Notes: generated by a model from the sequence alone, not told the origin. Counted from the first letter of the stretch, positions 22,940-34,283 are shown. The stretch: 64,000 bases of DNA from Bemisia tabaci (GCF_918797505.1 NC_092793.1:84069912-84133911), one strand, 5' to 3'. Program-made: numbers and translations.

Positions 22940-23720
22940 TTTTTGGCTCCCCAGGAGGGCCGAGCAGGGATTTAGAGCTGAGGTTTGAGGAAGCATCATA
23001 AACGGAGCCGCATCGGCGCGCAAGGCGGAGGCCCGGCGCGGACTTTCATGCCGCGTCTAACAGTGCGCCGGGGGAGCGCATTTGCCGTTGAGGCGGCTTA
23101 ACCTGGTGAAGCCGACACCCGGCTGATTTTCTGATGCTGCATCAGTTTTGATGCTGAGTACAGCATCAAAATTGAGGCGGCTTCAATTAACAGACACGTC
23201 GGACGCCAGCGCCCCGGGCTCGGCTGCCGGTCGGCTAATTGCACCGGGCTGTGTTTTCAACCCTTCCTCGGCGTCCACTTCTTAGAACTTCTCGGCGAGG
23301 CGTGGGCCGCCGCCAAGACAAAGGGGTGTTCCGCGAATTCATCGCCAAGTCCGAGGGTCGCGGTCTTCTGGGACAGCCCCGTCGGTAATTAAGCTGGGTG
23401 GCGGGTCCGAAAATTGAGGCCGTATCGGGCCGCACGCCGAGGGTCCGGCCTCAGAAGTTGAAGCCCATGTTGGTCCCTGAGCCAGCATCAAACCTCAGCA
23501 TCAGCGCTTAATGCTGGCTCGGTCAGCACTCCAGCATCGGGCTTCAATGCCCGAAGCCGGCGCCGGCAGGTTGCGCGCATAAGGCGCGGCGCCGCATGCC
23601 CGCACGGCCGCTACCTGGGCATACGGCATTAATGCTGAAGCTACGAGTCGATGCTGTACAGCATGACCTCATGAGGCGCCTCAAATGCCTAGGGCCGAGA
23701 ACTGTTAGGCGCATCACTTG
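22940..23720. other. GC-rich block of unknown nature in an AT-rich intron
   Basis: About 780 bp are markedly GC-rich compared with the AT-rich surroundings. They are full of short inverted and direct words such as CAGCATC/GATGCTG and GGCGCG. I see no convincing ORF longer than 66 codons, no terminal repeats and no RNA gene. It could be a non-autonomous element, a foreign insert or a local expansion. The 300 bp on either side are ordinary intron. Confidence 0.5.
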
Positions 23721-24104
23721 CCGCTCCTGCTGCTGAGACTGTACTTTTCACGCTTGTTTTTTTCTCATCATCTTCTAGTAAAACAAGCTTGTTTATTTAG
23801 TATTTGACAATTATTTTCCTGCTTTAGATTTTATATGAATGTGAATGTGCATGCCGCCCAACCACCCCCCCCCTTTTCTCCCGCATACCCCTTTCTCTCT
23901 CCACCTCTGATCCCTTGTATCCATGCGAGTGTACCGCTAGCATGCTAGGCTAGATTTTTGTTATATGTGAGTGAGATGGCGCCAGGTCCCGCCCGCAACA
24001 TCGAAGGCATGCCGCTTCAGCACCGCATGGCTGTACCAGATTTAGGACTTCGGTGAGTGCTTATATTTCCATTTTTTCTTTGTGCATTTTCTCTCTACTA
24101 TGTA

Positions 24105-24720
24105 GATTTATCCCCAATATGCTCTCTTTATGGACTGGTCGCTATGAGCTCAACAAGTTTTACTTATATGCTATAAATGATAGCCGGGAGCTCGTTGTTC
24201 CGAAGTTGCCAGATCGCTCTGCTCTACTCTTCCTTCCTCTGTCCTATTTTCTTCCCTTTTTTGGCTCTGCTAGCTATTGGAGTCCGTAACAAATGGTTAT
24301 ACCACTTGAAGAAGTCTTGAGAAGCAGTTAGCAGGGTAGCAGTAAAAGCGGTAAAATTAGGTTGTAAGAGGGTGGATAAAAGCAATGAATTAAGCGATTG
24401 AGCGAAGTTACTTCTAAAAGCGGTAAGTTGAGAAAAAATAAGAAAAGGATTAAGAAAAGGAAAAGAAAGAAAAAAATCTTCCTAGGTATAGCGTATGTTT
24501 AGCGATGCAAATTCCTTAGGAAGGGCATGAATGGCATTGTTGGCGACTCCAATAGCTAATAGAGCAAAAAAAGGGAAGTAAACAGGGCAGAGGAAGGAAG
24601 AATAGAGCAGAGCGATCTGGCAACCTCGGAACGACGAGCTCCCGACTATCTGACATAGCATATAAGTGAAACCCATCGAACTTGAAGCGACCCGTCCATA
24701 AAGAGAGAAAATGGGGATAA
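24105..24720. repeat. Inverted repeat with 190-bp arms
   Basis: 24105-24290 (TTATCCCCAATATGCTCTC... to GGAGTCCGTAAC) pairs with 24530-24720 in reverse, about 85-90 percent by eye, across a 240-bp A/G-rich spacer. It is probably a MITE or a fold-back. Small ORFs in both arms mirror each other. Confidence 0.65.
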
Positions 24721-25097
24721 ATCTACAATATGCAAACTGTCCAATAAATGAATAAAAATATAATAAAAAAAAAATACTTCATTTTGGGAGGTTGTGCTGA
24801 CTATGCCACAGGAAAATCGACTTTGGAAGTGAAAACTTGCTTAATACAATAATCGTTTTAGTGGCATTAGTTGTTTTTTTTCTTTTTCATCATGTGTTAC
24901 AGATTAAAAAACCCAACACAAATATGATCTCCTAAAGCACTTTCATGGTGAGTTTAAAGGGTGATCAGTTGTTCCACTCATGTAATTTTATTTTATTTTA
25001 TCAGCGTTGCATATACACTTGGTTTCTAAGATACTTAGTTTTACGTCATCTGAATGAATTGGGAAAATAATTGGCAAAAATGAAGTTGGAAACTTAC

Positions 25098-25302
25098 GAA
25101 GATTATAGATAGGTATTGGAAGTTTGGCATTCTTGCACAGTTCGTACAGATTAGGCAAATGTGAAGCATTCTTCACAGCGAAGTTACTATCTAATAATTC
25201 GTTTTTGATAGAGAACTTTACTATGTAAGTTTTGGTATTTTCAAGGTACTGCTGGCAATCAAACGGATTGAGCCATAAACTAGAGTTTAAGGCTAATAAA
25301 AT
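25098..25302 (-). CDS. TDRD12: TDRD12-like gene, exon f: end of first extended Tudor domain
   Basis: A 205-bp exon after a TTTCAG acceptor and before donor TTC|GTAAGT. Its product ILLALNSSLWLNPFDCQQYL, then a strand (YIVKFSIKNELL) and SHLPNLYELCKNAKLPIP is the C-terminal half of an OB-like Tudor extension. The pattern LWLxP ... IKxxLL ... A.xN..HLxxLxxLC is as expected in TDRD12 relatives. It starts in phase 0 after the GC-donor intron and ends one base into a Pro codon. Confidence 0.85.
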
Positions 25303-26875
25303 CTGAAATTAGAAGTACAACAATGTAAAAACTAGAAAATTATCTCATTAATGCTCTTCTAAATGATGGACGAGCAAGCTGTTTGGACGCATTGATTATT
25401 TTAATTTGAAAGAGCAGGGACACTGAATACAATAACTGCAAAGAAGTTACTCTATGGTAGGAGACAAACAGTAGAGGGGACATTAAACAAGTGAAAAGCA
25501 GATTGGTTCCGATTGATGGATGGAATTAAGGCATTGGGTGCAGAAGGAGTACTTCTCAGTTTCAGTATCTTAACTGCACCTTCATATTTACAGGGGAAAA
25601 CAATTAGGTGAATTTTCTGCAATTTTTTATTTAGAGCATTGTATAGTCATAAAGAGTATTAAGTAAAAGTTCCAACGAATTACACATATTTGGTTTGATC
25701 ATAATATATGAAACGTCAGGAAAGATGCTAAGACACTATAATCGAAAAGTGGCAATTCTGACCCAATGCTTCTCAATTAAAGGAAGGACAGAGGTGAAAT
25801 CCATCCTCAGCTGCCACCTCCAATGCATTGCAGGCATCTTGCCAAATGCACTCCACAATCTGTTTCCTCTCCCTGTACACCTGTCAGTCAGTAGCACAAA
25901 CAAGGCAGTTAGCTCAAGGCTATTTTCCCGCAACTCGAAGCAGACTGTCTACAGGGATATACATGAGCACACAATGCCTGTTTGATTCTATCTTGGTTGG
26001 TTTACAAATTCCGTAGAATGAACCTTCTTTGTAACTGGTTACTATCCGAAGGGTGAGCTTCCATTTACTGTATTAATTGATTTCATTATTGGATATGAAT
26101 ATTTGAACCATTAATCTGAAGGATAGCAACCACAAAAACAATCATTCGTAGAATTCTTCTGCTAATAATTTCCTCTTCTTTCTTCTCATGTTGACTGGTG
26201 TTGGCAGTCGGTAAGAAAAATGTTCTTTTTAAAGGTGTCATTTCTGTCCCTGAACTCTTTACGTTAAAATGGTGCCGAACCATACTTCAACTGTAAGTAC
26301 ATCATAATATCACTTCTACTTTCTGAACAAATCTGAAATCAACCTGGAGTTCTGGGACCCAAAAAGCTCAAGATACCAACTTCTAATGACTCTAAACAAA
26401 ATTAAGACAATATATAAAGTTTCCTCGCACAAAAGGTATTTTTGAGTCAGACGATGCAGCAGGAAAGCAACCATTCTTTGGTGCAAAGCTCTTTCTGCCA
26501 CACACATGTTGCTAGAAGCTTTGCTTGATGCATGTCTTGATACCACTTTATATTCCTAGCATTATTGCATAGAGGTTACATCGGTATGTTTCACAAGTTT
26601 TCTGCTAAAATCAGATGTTTTTCATAAACTGGCTAAAGCAATTGTGACAACATTACAACAAACATACAACTTACAACAAACATTAGTTTAAGTCCAGACT
26701 TGAATTAAGGATGTTATTTTGAAGAAAAATACACTAGTGGTATTCCGATACTGAAGGAATCGTCAAAAATAATCAATATATCAAAAAAGTTGGTATCTCA
26801 AAGGTCCTTGTATGAAAGTTCAACTATAGATTAAAAAAAAAAAGAAAAAAAAAAACATTAAGAAGAAAAACTTGC
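25303..26875. other. Intron, nothing recognised except a GC donor at its 5' end
   Basis: The intron begins (minus strand) GCAAGT and ends TTTCAG. I find no transposon, repeat or second gene in it. The small ORFs at 25695-26016 are on both strands and have no familiar motif. Confidence 0.6.
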
Positions 26876-27064
26876 CTTGCCCTTGAAGAAATAGCCATTC
26901 ATCTCTGGTTTCTGGCATTTTGCTATTCCTTGTTGAATATAAGATGAGGCATAATAATTCCATGAGTAATCTAAATCTACTGGTTTCAAACCGCAAATGT
27001 ACACAGTGATAGCATACGGAGGATCTTCTTGGAAACAGGTGGGACAATACAGAAGATTCGGCCC
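26876..27064 (-). CDS. TDRD12: TDRD12-like gene, exon e: first Tudor domain, middle part
   Basis: A 189-bp exon (63 whole codons, phase 0 on both sides) after acceptor TTGTTATAG. It encodes GPNLLYCPTCFQEDPPYAIT, then VYICGLKPVDLDYSWNYYAS and a helix ending FFKGK. The string VYICGLKPxDxDxxWN is the hallmark of the extended region next to the Tudor barrel. Its donor is AAG|GCAAGT, a GC-AG type, and it reads cleanly into exon f (GK|ILLALNSSLWL). With exon d it gives SKVL|GPNLLY. Confidence 0.85.
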
Positions 27065-27410
27065 CTATAACAAAAAACACAAATGCTCGTCATCGTAGAA
27101 ATATCAAGAACATTCATGAAATGAGAATTGCAGTATTATAGCCCCAAATAGCTTTAGTGAATGCACCCCCAGCTTTTCACACTTACCAGCATGCTGTTAA
27201 TGTAATATATTTTTCAATTAAAATCTGTAATATGAACACAGTACAGAAACAAAGTATTTTGTCAACCTTCTAATACTGACCAAATGCGTGTCTCTGAATC
27301 GCTGCACATATCTGATTAAAATGCAATTATTGAACTCGCAAAGAATGAACATGACAACTTTGAAAAAATGTAAGTTACATGAAAAAAAGTCAATTTGTTT
27401 TTGCTTTCAG

Positions 27411-27572
27411 TCGCTCTCCGAACAAAACAGCAGGAAACTCAGGTCAAATATGTAGAAGTATTACAATGGAATAGAAAGACAGACAGAGTTGAAAGTTTGG
27501 TTGGCTTTGATTGTGCCTCTGGGTGGTCGGCTATACGTTTAACAAAAGCTCTTATCTTCGAGGTCCGGTGCT
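27411..27572 (+). other. Possible exon of unknown origin on the plus strand
   Basis: An open stretch of 162 bp is preceded by TTTTTGCTTTCAG and followed by CT|GTAAGG, so it looks like an exon with matching phases. It would encode ALRTKQQETQVKYVEVLQWN and a further part ending IFEVRC. I do not recognise it. It runs against the host gene and lies in its intron, so it may be part of an old transposon. Confidence 0.25.
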
Positions 27573-28164
27573 GTAAGGGTTTCTAATTTATTTCAATTTT
27601 CAAATTCTCTGTATTTTCCATGATTGTTGCAGAGGTGTAACTCACAATGTATTACTCTCCTGAGGTTCTGATAGCTGCTACTGAAGTAGACCTTTTGAAT
27701 TTCGTGTCTAACTTCACGACAACGCAATCCTAATCTAAAAAATATTGAGTTTATTTCTGTTCAAATAGACACACATTCCAAAACTAAAATTCACAGTCAC
27801 CTCATGAGATTTTAAGACTGCTTCGTGCAAACCAATATATATTATTTTTTCGATGTCTAGACAACTGTGATTGAGTCGGGCAAAATGGGACTTGGGGTGA
27901 AAAAAAGAAACAAGTAGCAAAAGCTACCTGCTGAAGGGGCTCCGCCCCCCCTTTAAAATTATTTATGTGAGACTTTCGGTATCATAGAAGTCGTGCAGCG
28001 ACATGCCGGATGAAATGCAGCGATTAAGATTATTGAATCAGATGATGAGCTGATAAAAGCATTACTTAGTAATTTTGGAACATTTCTGACCGATTGTTTG
28101 GTTGCTTTAATTATCACTTTAATTTGCGAGATACAGTTTGTTTTCACCGGAGTCAGATGTAGTT

Positions 28165-30150
28165 AAATTTGCTTTTAACTGACTTAGTTTCTGATGGATT
28201 CAAACTCACTGACATTAGGTTCCAGGGAAAGGAAAAATTAATGGAAATACAGATGAACTAAATTTTACATGAATTTAGATTGATTAAAAGTAAATAATCC
28301 GAAGAAGTGATAGAATAATTGATAATTGTTACCATAATAAATACTATATACTATACCTAGGAATTTTAAATAAAAGACCCATCACTAAAATAACCCATAC
28401 ATACTGGTGCCTGCTTTCGGCTCGATTCCGCCAAATGGAATTCTTTATCATCAAGTCACTTTTGAAAATTCACCGTTTAGTAGGCTGTAGGAACCAATCC
28501 ATGTTGAAATCTTATGAACTCATACTGGCCTTTTGAGGCTTAATTTATTCAAGCGAAGCAGCATATACTTCATTCGCTTGCTTGCTACTTTCAGTCTTCC
28601 CTTTAGTGTTCAAAAATAGATGCCTGTGGCTAAATGTAATTTTTGATGATTCAAATATATAGGGTGTCCCAAAAGTACCAGAACTGGTTCTGTAACTTCG
28701 AAAGGAAGATAAATACAGACATGATCTTGGTCTCATTTTAAAGATCAACTTAATACTTATCGATTGAGACCAAGATTAGCTCAATCGGATAAAAATTGAC
28801 CAAGTTATGGCAATTTGAAATCAGTGAGGAAAGTTTACCTCTACGATTTTTTGGGAAGATTTTTCGCTTACCAGGATTCAAAAAGTTAATATTCGTATCC
28901 GCTTTCCTCCGAATCTTCCATAACTTCCTTTTGCTTTTCTTCCATAACTTCCTTTAGCTTTTCAAAGTATCGTCTATCAAACCGGATGCACTTTTTCATG
29001 CGTTCTTGCCACATATCCAACATTGTTTTCCTGAATTCTTCCTCTGACATGGCGTTGAAAAAGTTCTGAACTGCATTCTGGATTTCGGTCTTCGATTCGA
29101 ATCTTTGTCCGCGAAGCTCCTTTTTAAGCATAGGAAACATCCAAAAATCACATGGAGCCAAGTCAGGGCTATAGGGGGGATGAGGGATTGTTTCAACTCC
29201 ATTTTTACTCATAAATTCACGAGTTAAGTTCGATGTGTGAGGCCGCGCATCGTCTTGATGGAGTATCAACGAAGCTTTCAAGTCCGGCCGTTTCCGGGAG
29301 ATGTGCATTCTCAACTCCTTTAGCACTTTGCAATAATACGCACTGTCAACTGTTGTGTTTGGTGGAACAAAATGTTGATAAATGACACCTCGAAAATCAA
29401 AAAACACAATAAGCATCACTTTACAGGCCGATTTTTCGATTTACGGCGATGAAGAATCTTCATTAAAAACCGTAGGGGTAAACTTTCCTCACTGATTTCA
29501 AATTGCCATAACTCGGTCAATTTTTATCCGATTGAGCTGATCAAGGTCTTAATCGATAGGTATTGAGTTGATCTTTAAAATGAGACCAAGATCATGTCTG
29601 TATCTATCTTACTTTCGAAGTTACAGAACCAGTCCCGGTACTTTAGGGATACCCTATGTATTTGAATCATCAAAAATTACATTTAGCCACAGGCATCTAT
29701 TTTTGAACACTAAAGGGAAGACTGAAAGTAGCAAGCAAGCGAATGAAGTATATGCTGCTTCGCTTGAATAAATTAAGCCTCAAAAGGCCAGTATGGGTCC
29801 ATAAGATTTCAACATGGATTGGTTCCTACAGCCTACTAAACGGTGAATTTTCAAAAGTGACTTGATGATAAAGAATTCCATTTGGCGGAATCCAGCCGAA
29901 AGCAGGCACCAGTATGTATGGGTTATTTTAGTGATGGGTCTTTTATTTAAAATTCCTAGGTATAGTATATAGTATTTAGTATGGTAACAATTATCAATTA
30001 TTCTATCACTTCTTCGGATTATTTATTTTTAATCAATCTAAATTCATGTAAAATTTAGTTCATCTGTACTTCCATTAATTTTTCTCCTCTCTGGTACCTA
30101 ATGTCAATGAGTTTGAATCCATCAGAGACTAAGTCAGTCAAATGCAAATA
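28165..30150. mobile_element. 2-kb palindrome with a DD34D mariner at its centre
   Basis: Arms 28165-28850 and 29455-30150 are about 690 bp each and pair along their length with scattered differences. Within each arm sits a mariner end: TAGGGTGTCCCAAAAGTACC near 28662 and its counterpart near 29657. So sequence both inside and outside the transposon end is mirrored. The middle holds a truncated mariner gene. Whether the mariner fell into an existing palindrome or the flank was duplicated with it cannot be told here. Confidence 0.75.
28886..29419 (-). pseudogene. Mariner transposase, C-terminal half (DD34D)
   Basis: This 177-codon frame holds the second half of a mariner transposase. Catalytic D56 lies in LHQDDARPHTS and D91 in YSPDLAPCDFWMF; 34 residues separate them, the classical mariner spacing. 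The start GVIYQHFVPP is the strand after the first catalytic Asp, so the HTH domains and the first Asp (about 170 residues) are gone. An upstream in-frame remnant is not present; the gene is cut by the long inverted arm. The C-terminus has an unusual Glu/Lys-rich end. It would be inactive. Confidence 0.85.
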
Positions 30151-30879
30151 CAATTTTTCCGTTTTATACGTATGGCAAGCAGTGCAAATAAGTGCATTAC
30201 AGACTGAAAACTAAAGTGGAAGAGACCACAATATGCACAACCGAGGTGGATGACATCATACGCCAAGTTTTTTGAAGGGCATTATCTCCTTCTATATTGG
30301 ACACAGAGACTCAGCGTTTGACCAGAACTTACTAATTTGTGCTAATCTAAAAGCTTAAACTATCAAAACAGGATTCTCTGACTAGCACAACTGGCCCATC
30401 CTGAAGCAGTTGGCAAAACGAACTTTCAAAAGTTGATTCTTAGAGAGCATTTCAAGTTAAAGAATGATTAACAACAACTTGAGAAAAACGGAGTTTAAGT
30501 TCGCTGACAGTGTTGCCAGCCTTTGAAGAGAATCATATCAAACCCTTGTAACATTACATGTAATACACTATTGGACCTCATGGTCTTCCGAGTGAGTATT
30601 AGAAAACTTTTCACATCGTAAACTGAAAAATTTTCAGTACAACATTTTTCACATTATACTGAAAAATTTGGCCTTTCACCTACCTTAGGTCCCATTTTGT
30701 CGGACTCTATCATAATTTTGAATTATGCTATTAATTTATCAGAAAAATCAATACGAGCTAAGAACTGTGGTTAGGAAAAACTAGAGAAAAACAGGCAGTA
30801 ACTTTCAGTCTTAAACTCATTCTTAATCCTCTCAAATTTTCGGGCAATCTTGAGAAATTTTGGTATGATGATAGTGAAG
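30151..30879. other. Intron without recognised features
   Basis: AT-rich sequence with no ORF of interest. A short repeated phrase ACTGAAAAATTT occurs twice near 30620-30665. Confidence 0.5.
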
Positions 30880-31722
30880 AAGAAAAAAAACGGCGCTCCG
30901 CTTCGCTCCGCGCCGGTTTTTTGGGGGGGGGGCCTCGCCCCCCCCAAGCCCCCTCAAGACGCGCGCGAAGCGCGCGTCTTTTCAGGGTCGTCTGCACATC
31001 TAGTTTTTCCTCTTATTAAGTGTCCCGCGCATCCACCGCGGGAAGGAAGTGTATTTCCCGAAAGGGGATTTTGTAGTCATAAAATCGTACGTCTGTAAGT
31101 CATAGTGTAATCGATAGTTTTCTTCCAAAAACTTCCTTCACCTGACCCACTGTGCGACGCGCAGTTCGTCCAAAATTTTCCTTCCCCTGAACCACTGAGC
31201 GACGAAAAGCTTCTTCAAAAACTTCTTCCCCCTGACCCACTGTGCGACGAAAATTGTGTCCAAAGACTTCCTCCCCCTGATCCACTGTGCGACGAAAATT
31301 TTGTCCAAAAACTTCTTCCCCCTGACCCACTGTGCGACGATCAGCTTGTCCAAAAACTTTCTCCCCCGACCCACTGTGCGCCCTGCTCCGGCCGGCTCCC
31401 CTCATGCCGCGCACCCCCCGCCTAAAACTTTCAAAGCTCGCCATTTTTAGACGGCTCAGCCGATTTAGCTCAAATCACCCATAAAAATTTCAGCTCAAAT
31501 ATTCATTTTCGCTCGAGTTATGGAGTGGACAAGATTTAACCTCCCCCCACTTTCGAGCCCATCCCTTAAAATCTATTGCCTCAAATTTCAATTTTTTTTC
31601 GCAGAATAGTACTTCTAATGAGTCTCCACTAAATGCAAAAATATTGGTCAAAATATCTTTCAACGTAAGAAAGATATAACTACTCAAAAATCGAAAAATC
31701 TTAAAAAAGGCGGAAATACATA
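30880..31722 (-). mobile_element. Minisatellite element, copy B (inverted relative to copy A)
   Basis: This is copy A (19098-20106) in reverse: the GC-rich hairpin end comes first (30885-30960), then five to six 45-bp repeats (31125-31378), then unique sequence, and GGCGGAAATACATA at the end, where the (GTAT)n tract is reduced to a few bases. The next element starts directly at 31723, so the ends abut. The two copies lie 11 kb apart in opposite orientation. Confidence 0.7.
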
Positions 31723-33346
31723 CAGGGTGTACCAAAAGTCCGTCCCACCCCTGCTAACTTTTGAACGAATTGAGCTAGGGTAATGAAACTTTGGGAATGT
31801 TCCTATCTCAAAGGGGATCATCTTTTGGGGGGGGGGGGGGGTCAAAATTTAGGTCTCCTCTCAGAGGGGGCGCGGGAGGCCCCCAACTTTTTTTTTCAAA
31901 TGGCAACCCCTATCTTGTGATACCTCATTCGAAAGAGCATAAAAAACTAAGAATTTTGGCGCAAACCGCAGATCAATATCTTAATTTTTGACCGAGTTAT
32001 GATAGGTCAAAGGTCAAATTTGACCTATTTTCAAAAAATCATAACTCCGGTTCAAATTATCGTAAAGAAAAAAATAAAACGGGAAAATTTACCAAATTGT
32101 GTCCGCTTTTAAGTAAAAATTGCAGAAATCACTTCGATTTAGTTTTAAGGGGGGGCTCGGACCCCCAAATACGTCAATTCAAAGGTCATTCAATTTTCCC
32201 GCGAAATAAGCCAATTTACCCTAGATTTGCCTCCACATTATCTTAGTAAGGTCAAAATCAGTTCAACACTACGTTGGCAAGTCCCCAAATTTCGGGAAAA
32301 GTTAAAAAAAAAACGAAATTTAAACGGTCAAATTTAATCACCTTAAATTTCGGTTTTTTTTTTACCGGTTCTCGGTAAATGATGCCCGGGGCATCATTTC
32401 TGGCGATTTTCCCGGTTTTTACCCGCTCTGCAACGAAAAAAGAGGGGGGCAGCGAAGGGTTTTATGGATGATTCCATCCTTAAAGTGCGCGGCAGTTCCT
32501 ATGTTGCAGTTCTCCGACTGGGCGCAACGTTTCAAGGGTCCGCGTCAAGTTCTACAGTGATTTCGGGCATCATTTCTGGCGATTTTCCCGGTTTTTACCC
32601 GCTCCGCAACGAAAAATGAGGGGGGCAGCGAGGGTTTTATGGATGTTGCCGTACTTTAAGGGGGCGGCAGTCCCTGTATGTCAATGCTCCGACTGGTCGC
32701 AACGTTTCAAGGGTCCTTCTCAAGTTGGACATTAGTTTCGGGCATTATTTTTAGTGAATTCCCGGTTTTTACCCGCTCTGCAACCAAAAATGAGGGGGGC
32801 AGGGGGCTAAGAGTTTTGAAAACTCACTTTAAACTCGCAGGCTGCGTTTGCGTTAACATTGGCAAGAAGTTTCACTCGGATTTGATGCTAAGTTTGAAGC
32901 ACTTCTGTGACTTTTCGTATTTTAATGCAATTTTTCATTGTAACAGGCCCATCCCCCCCTACGGGGGGCCTGTGGTGGCCCGGGGGCATTATGAAGACTT
33001 CGGTATCAGACTTAGAGTATTCGAGGACTCTTTGAAAAGAGAAACGGTATGTCCAAGAGCCGCCGAAGCTACTCTAAAAAATGAAGGTACGGACCCCCTA
33101 AATAACCTTTGGACCCCCCTAACTTTTGATAGGGGGGTCAGATCGACTTCCGGTTTACGCTAAAAATTTTCTTTTTTCATGCTCTTTCTAACGATGTATC
33201 ACATGATGGGGGTTGCCATTTGAAATTTTTGAGTTGCCCCCCCCCCCCCCCCCCTCGATATGAGGAAGGACGCCACAAACCGCAAATCGATATCTTAATT
33301 AGAACTAAAGTTATGGCCAGTGGTGCGTAACTTTTGAATAACCCTG
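31723..33346. mobile_element. 1.6-kb TIR element without transposase
   Basis: The ends are CAGGGTGTACCAAAAGT on the left and ACTTTTGAATAACCCTG (CAGGGTTATTCAAAAGT inverted) on the right, each flanked by TA. Inside there are long G and C runs, a three-unit tandem repeat (32389 on) and a 161-codon frame (32678-33163) with no recognisable domain. The right end is related to the fragment at 36240-36438. It is probably a non-autonomous Tc1/mariner-type element. Confidence 0.55.
32389..32815. repeat. Tandem repeat, about 176 bp, 2.4 units
   Basis: Units start GGGCATCATTTCTGGCGATT at 32389 and 32565 and, diverged, at 32740. Spacings are 176 and 175 bp. The core word CCCGGTTTTTACCCGCTC is kept in all three. 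They lie inside the TIR element 31723-33346. Confidence 0.75.
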
Positions 33347-33362
33347 TATATATACATACAAA

Positions 33363-33405
33363 CATACATACATACATTACATATATATATATATATATAT
33401 ATATG
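33363..33405. repeat. (TACA)n/(TA)n microsatellite
   Basis: Simple repeats separate the TIR element from the Penelope fragments. Confidence 0.8.
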
Positions 33406-33480
33406 ATTAAACAAAAATCACGAGTATTTTCCAACCTTTTTATTACATTTTGCAATCTTCACACTACATTTTACACACCA

Positions 33481-33511
33481 ACGTTTCGGAGATAATTTTC
33501 TCCATCTTCAG
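33481..33511 (-). ncRNA. Hammerhead ribozyme core in a Penelope tail
   Basis: On the minus strand CTGAAGA is followed by T, GGAGA, the loop AAATTA, TCTCC and GAAACGT. Stem II is five perfect base pairs, and both catalytic boxes are intact. It sits where Penelope-like elements carry hammerheads, just after the endonuclease gene. Confidence 0.6.
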
Positions 33512-33911
33512 GGCAGACGAGTTATTCATAACTGAACGAGGAAAAAACACAGAAACCCAGTCCAGTCGCAGCAAGAGACCAGTTTAACGATAACAGGAGA
33601 CATGACAAACATCAACACAAACAATAACAATAAGCCCCCGCCGCAGAGAGGTAGTAGGTACTCATACAGAATGAAAGTTTTCAGAGATTAGAAAAATATT
33701 CCTCAAAGTGAGCAAACTCAGTTCTAGAATTTATAGCATTTTGGTTATTTAAAATACATAACCCCTCCAAATTCAACCTAATCTGTTCATTCTTCTCTCT
33801 CTTCAACACCCTGGTGTTATTGAAATCAAAGGAATGTAAGTAATGTGGAAGGAATGTGTGTTAATGTAGTGTGAAGATTGCAAAATGTAATAAAAAGGTT
33901 GGAAAGTACTC

Positions 33912-34283
33912 GTGATTTTTGAAATCCCAACTGAAAAGCTGTCAGGAGTGGTGTATGAGATACCGTGTGGAGATTGTCAAGGCGTCTATATAGGGCAGTC
34001 ATCCCAATATCTGCATAAAAGGCTGGATGGGCATAAGTTTAATCAACATGAGGTGACGGCGCTAAAGCAACACATGAGAGAAAAGGCTCATTCCTTTGAT
34101 TTCAATAACACCAGGGTGTTGAAGAGAGAGAAGAATGAACAGATTAGGTTGAATTTGGAGGGGTTATGTATTTTAAATAACCAAAATGCTATAAATTCTA
34201 GAACTGAGTTTGCGAGGGTAAATTTTGCAACGTCGGTCATGCAGATCGAAAAACCGAGGGGTGTTGGTACATTTAAAGACTAA
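33912..34283 (+). pseudogene. GIY-YIG endonuclease domain of a Penelope-like element
   Basis: The frame encodes VVYEIPCGDCQGVYIGQSSQ, then YLHKRLDGHK, the GIY-YIG motif pair (VYEI and VYIGQS) with the catalytic Arg helix. The spaced Cys pair (CGDC) before it is the zinc-like motif seen in Penelope endonucleases. It would nick the target DNA to prime reverse transcription. The RT half is missing, so the frame starts abruptly. The last twenty or so codons (EFARVNFATSVMQIEKPRG) come from the 175-bp satellite that follows, so the natural C-terminus is replaced. Confidence 0.78.

Larger units (their letters stand above)
33415..34283. mobile_element. Head-to-head pair of Penelope-like element fragments
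   Basis: 33415-33860 reads on the minus strand as a Penelope 3' end: the tail of the endonuclease frame (same residues as 34085-34205), a short UTR, a hammerhead core and the terminal stretch. 33850-34283 carries the plus-strand copy: the same terminal stretch followed by a GIY-YIG frame. The facing terminal stretches (33418-33480 and 33850-33912) are inverted repeats. Such inverted, 5'-truncated tails are typical of Penelope insertions. RT is absent. Confidence 0.7.

Noticed and set aside
32678..33163. 161-codon plus frame in the 1.6-kb TIR element as transposase
   Set aside because: No DDE residues, partly built from the tandem repeat, and a C-terminus over G/C-rich low complexity.
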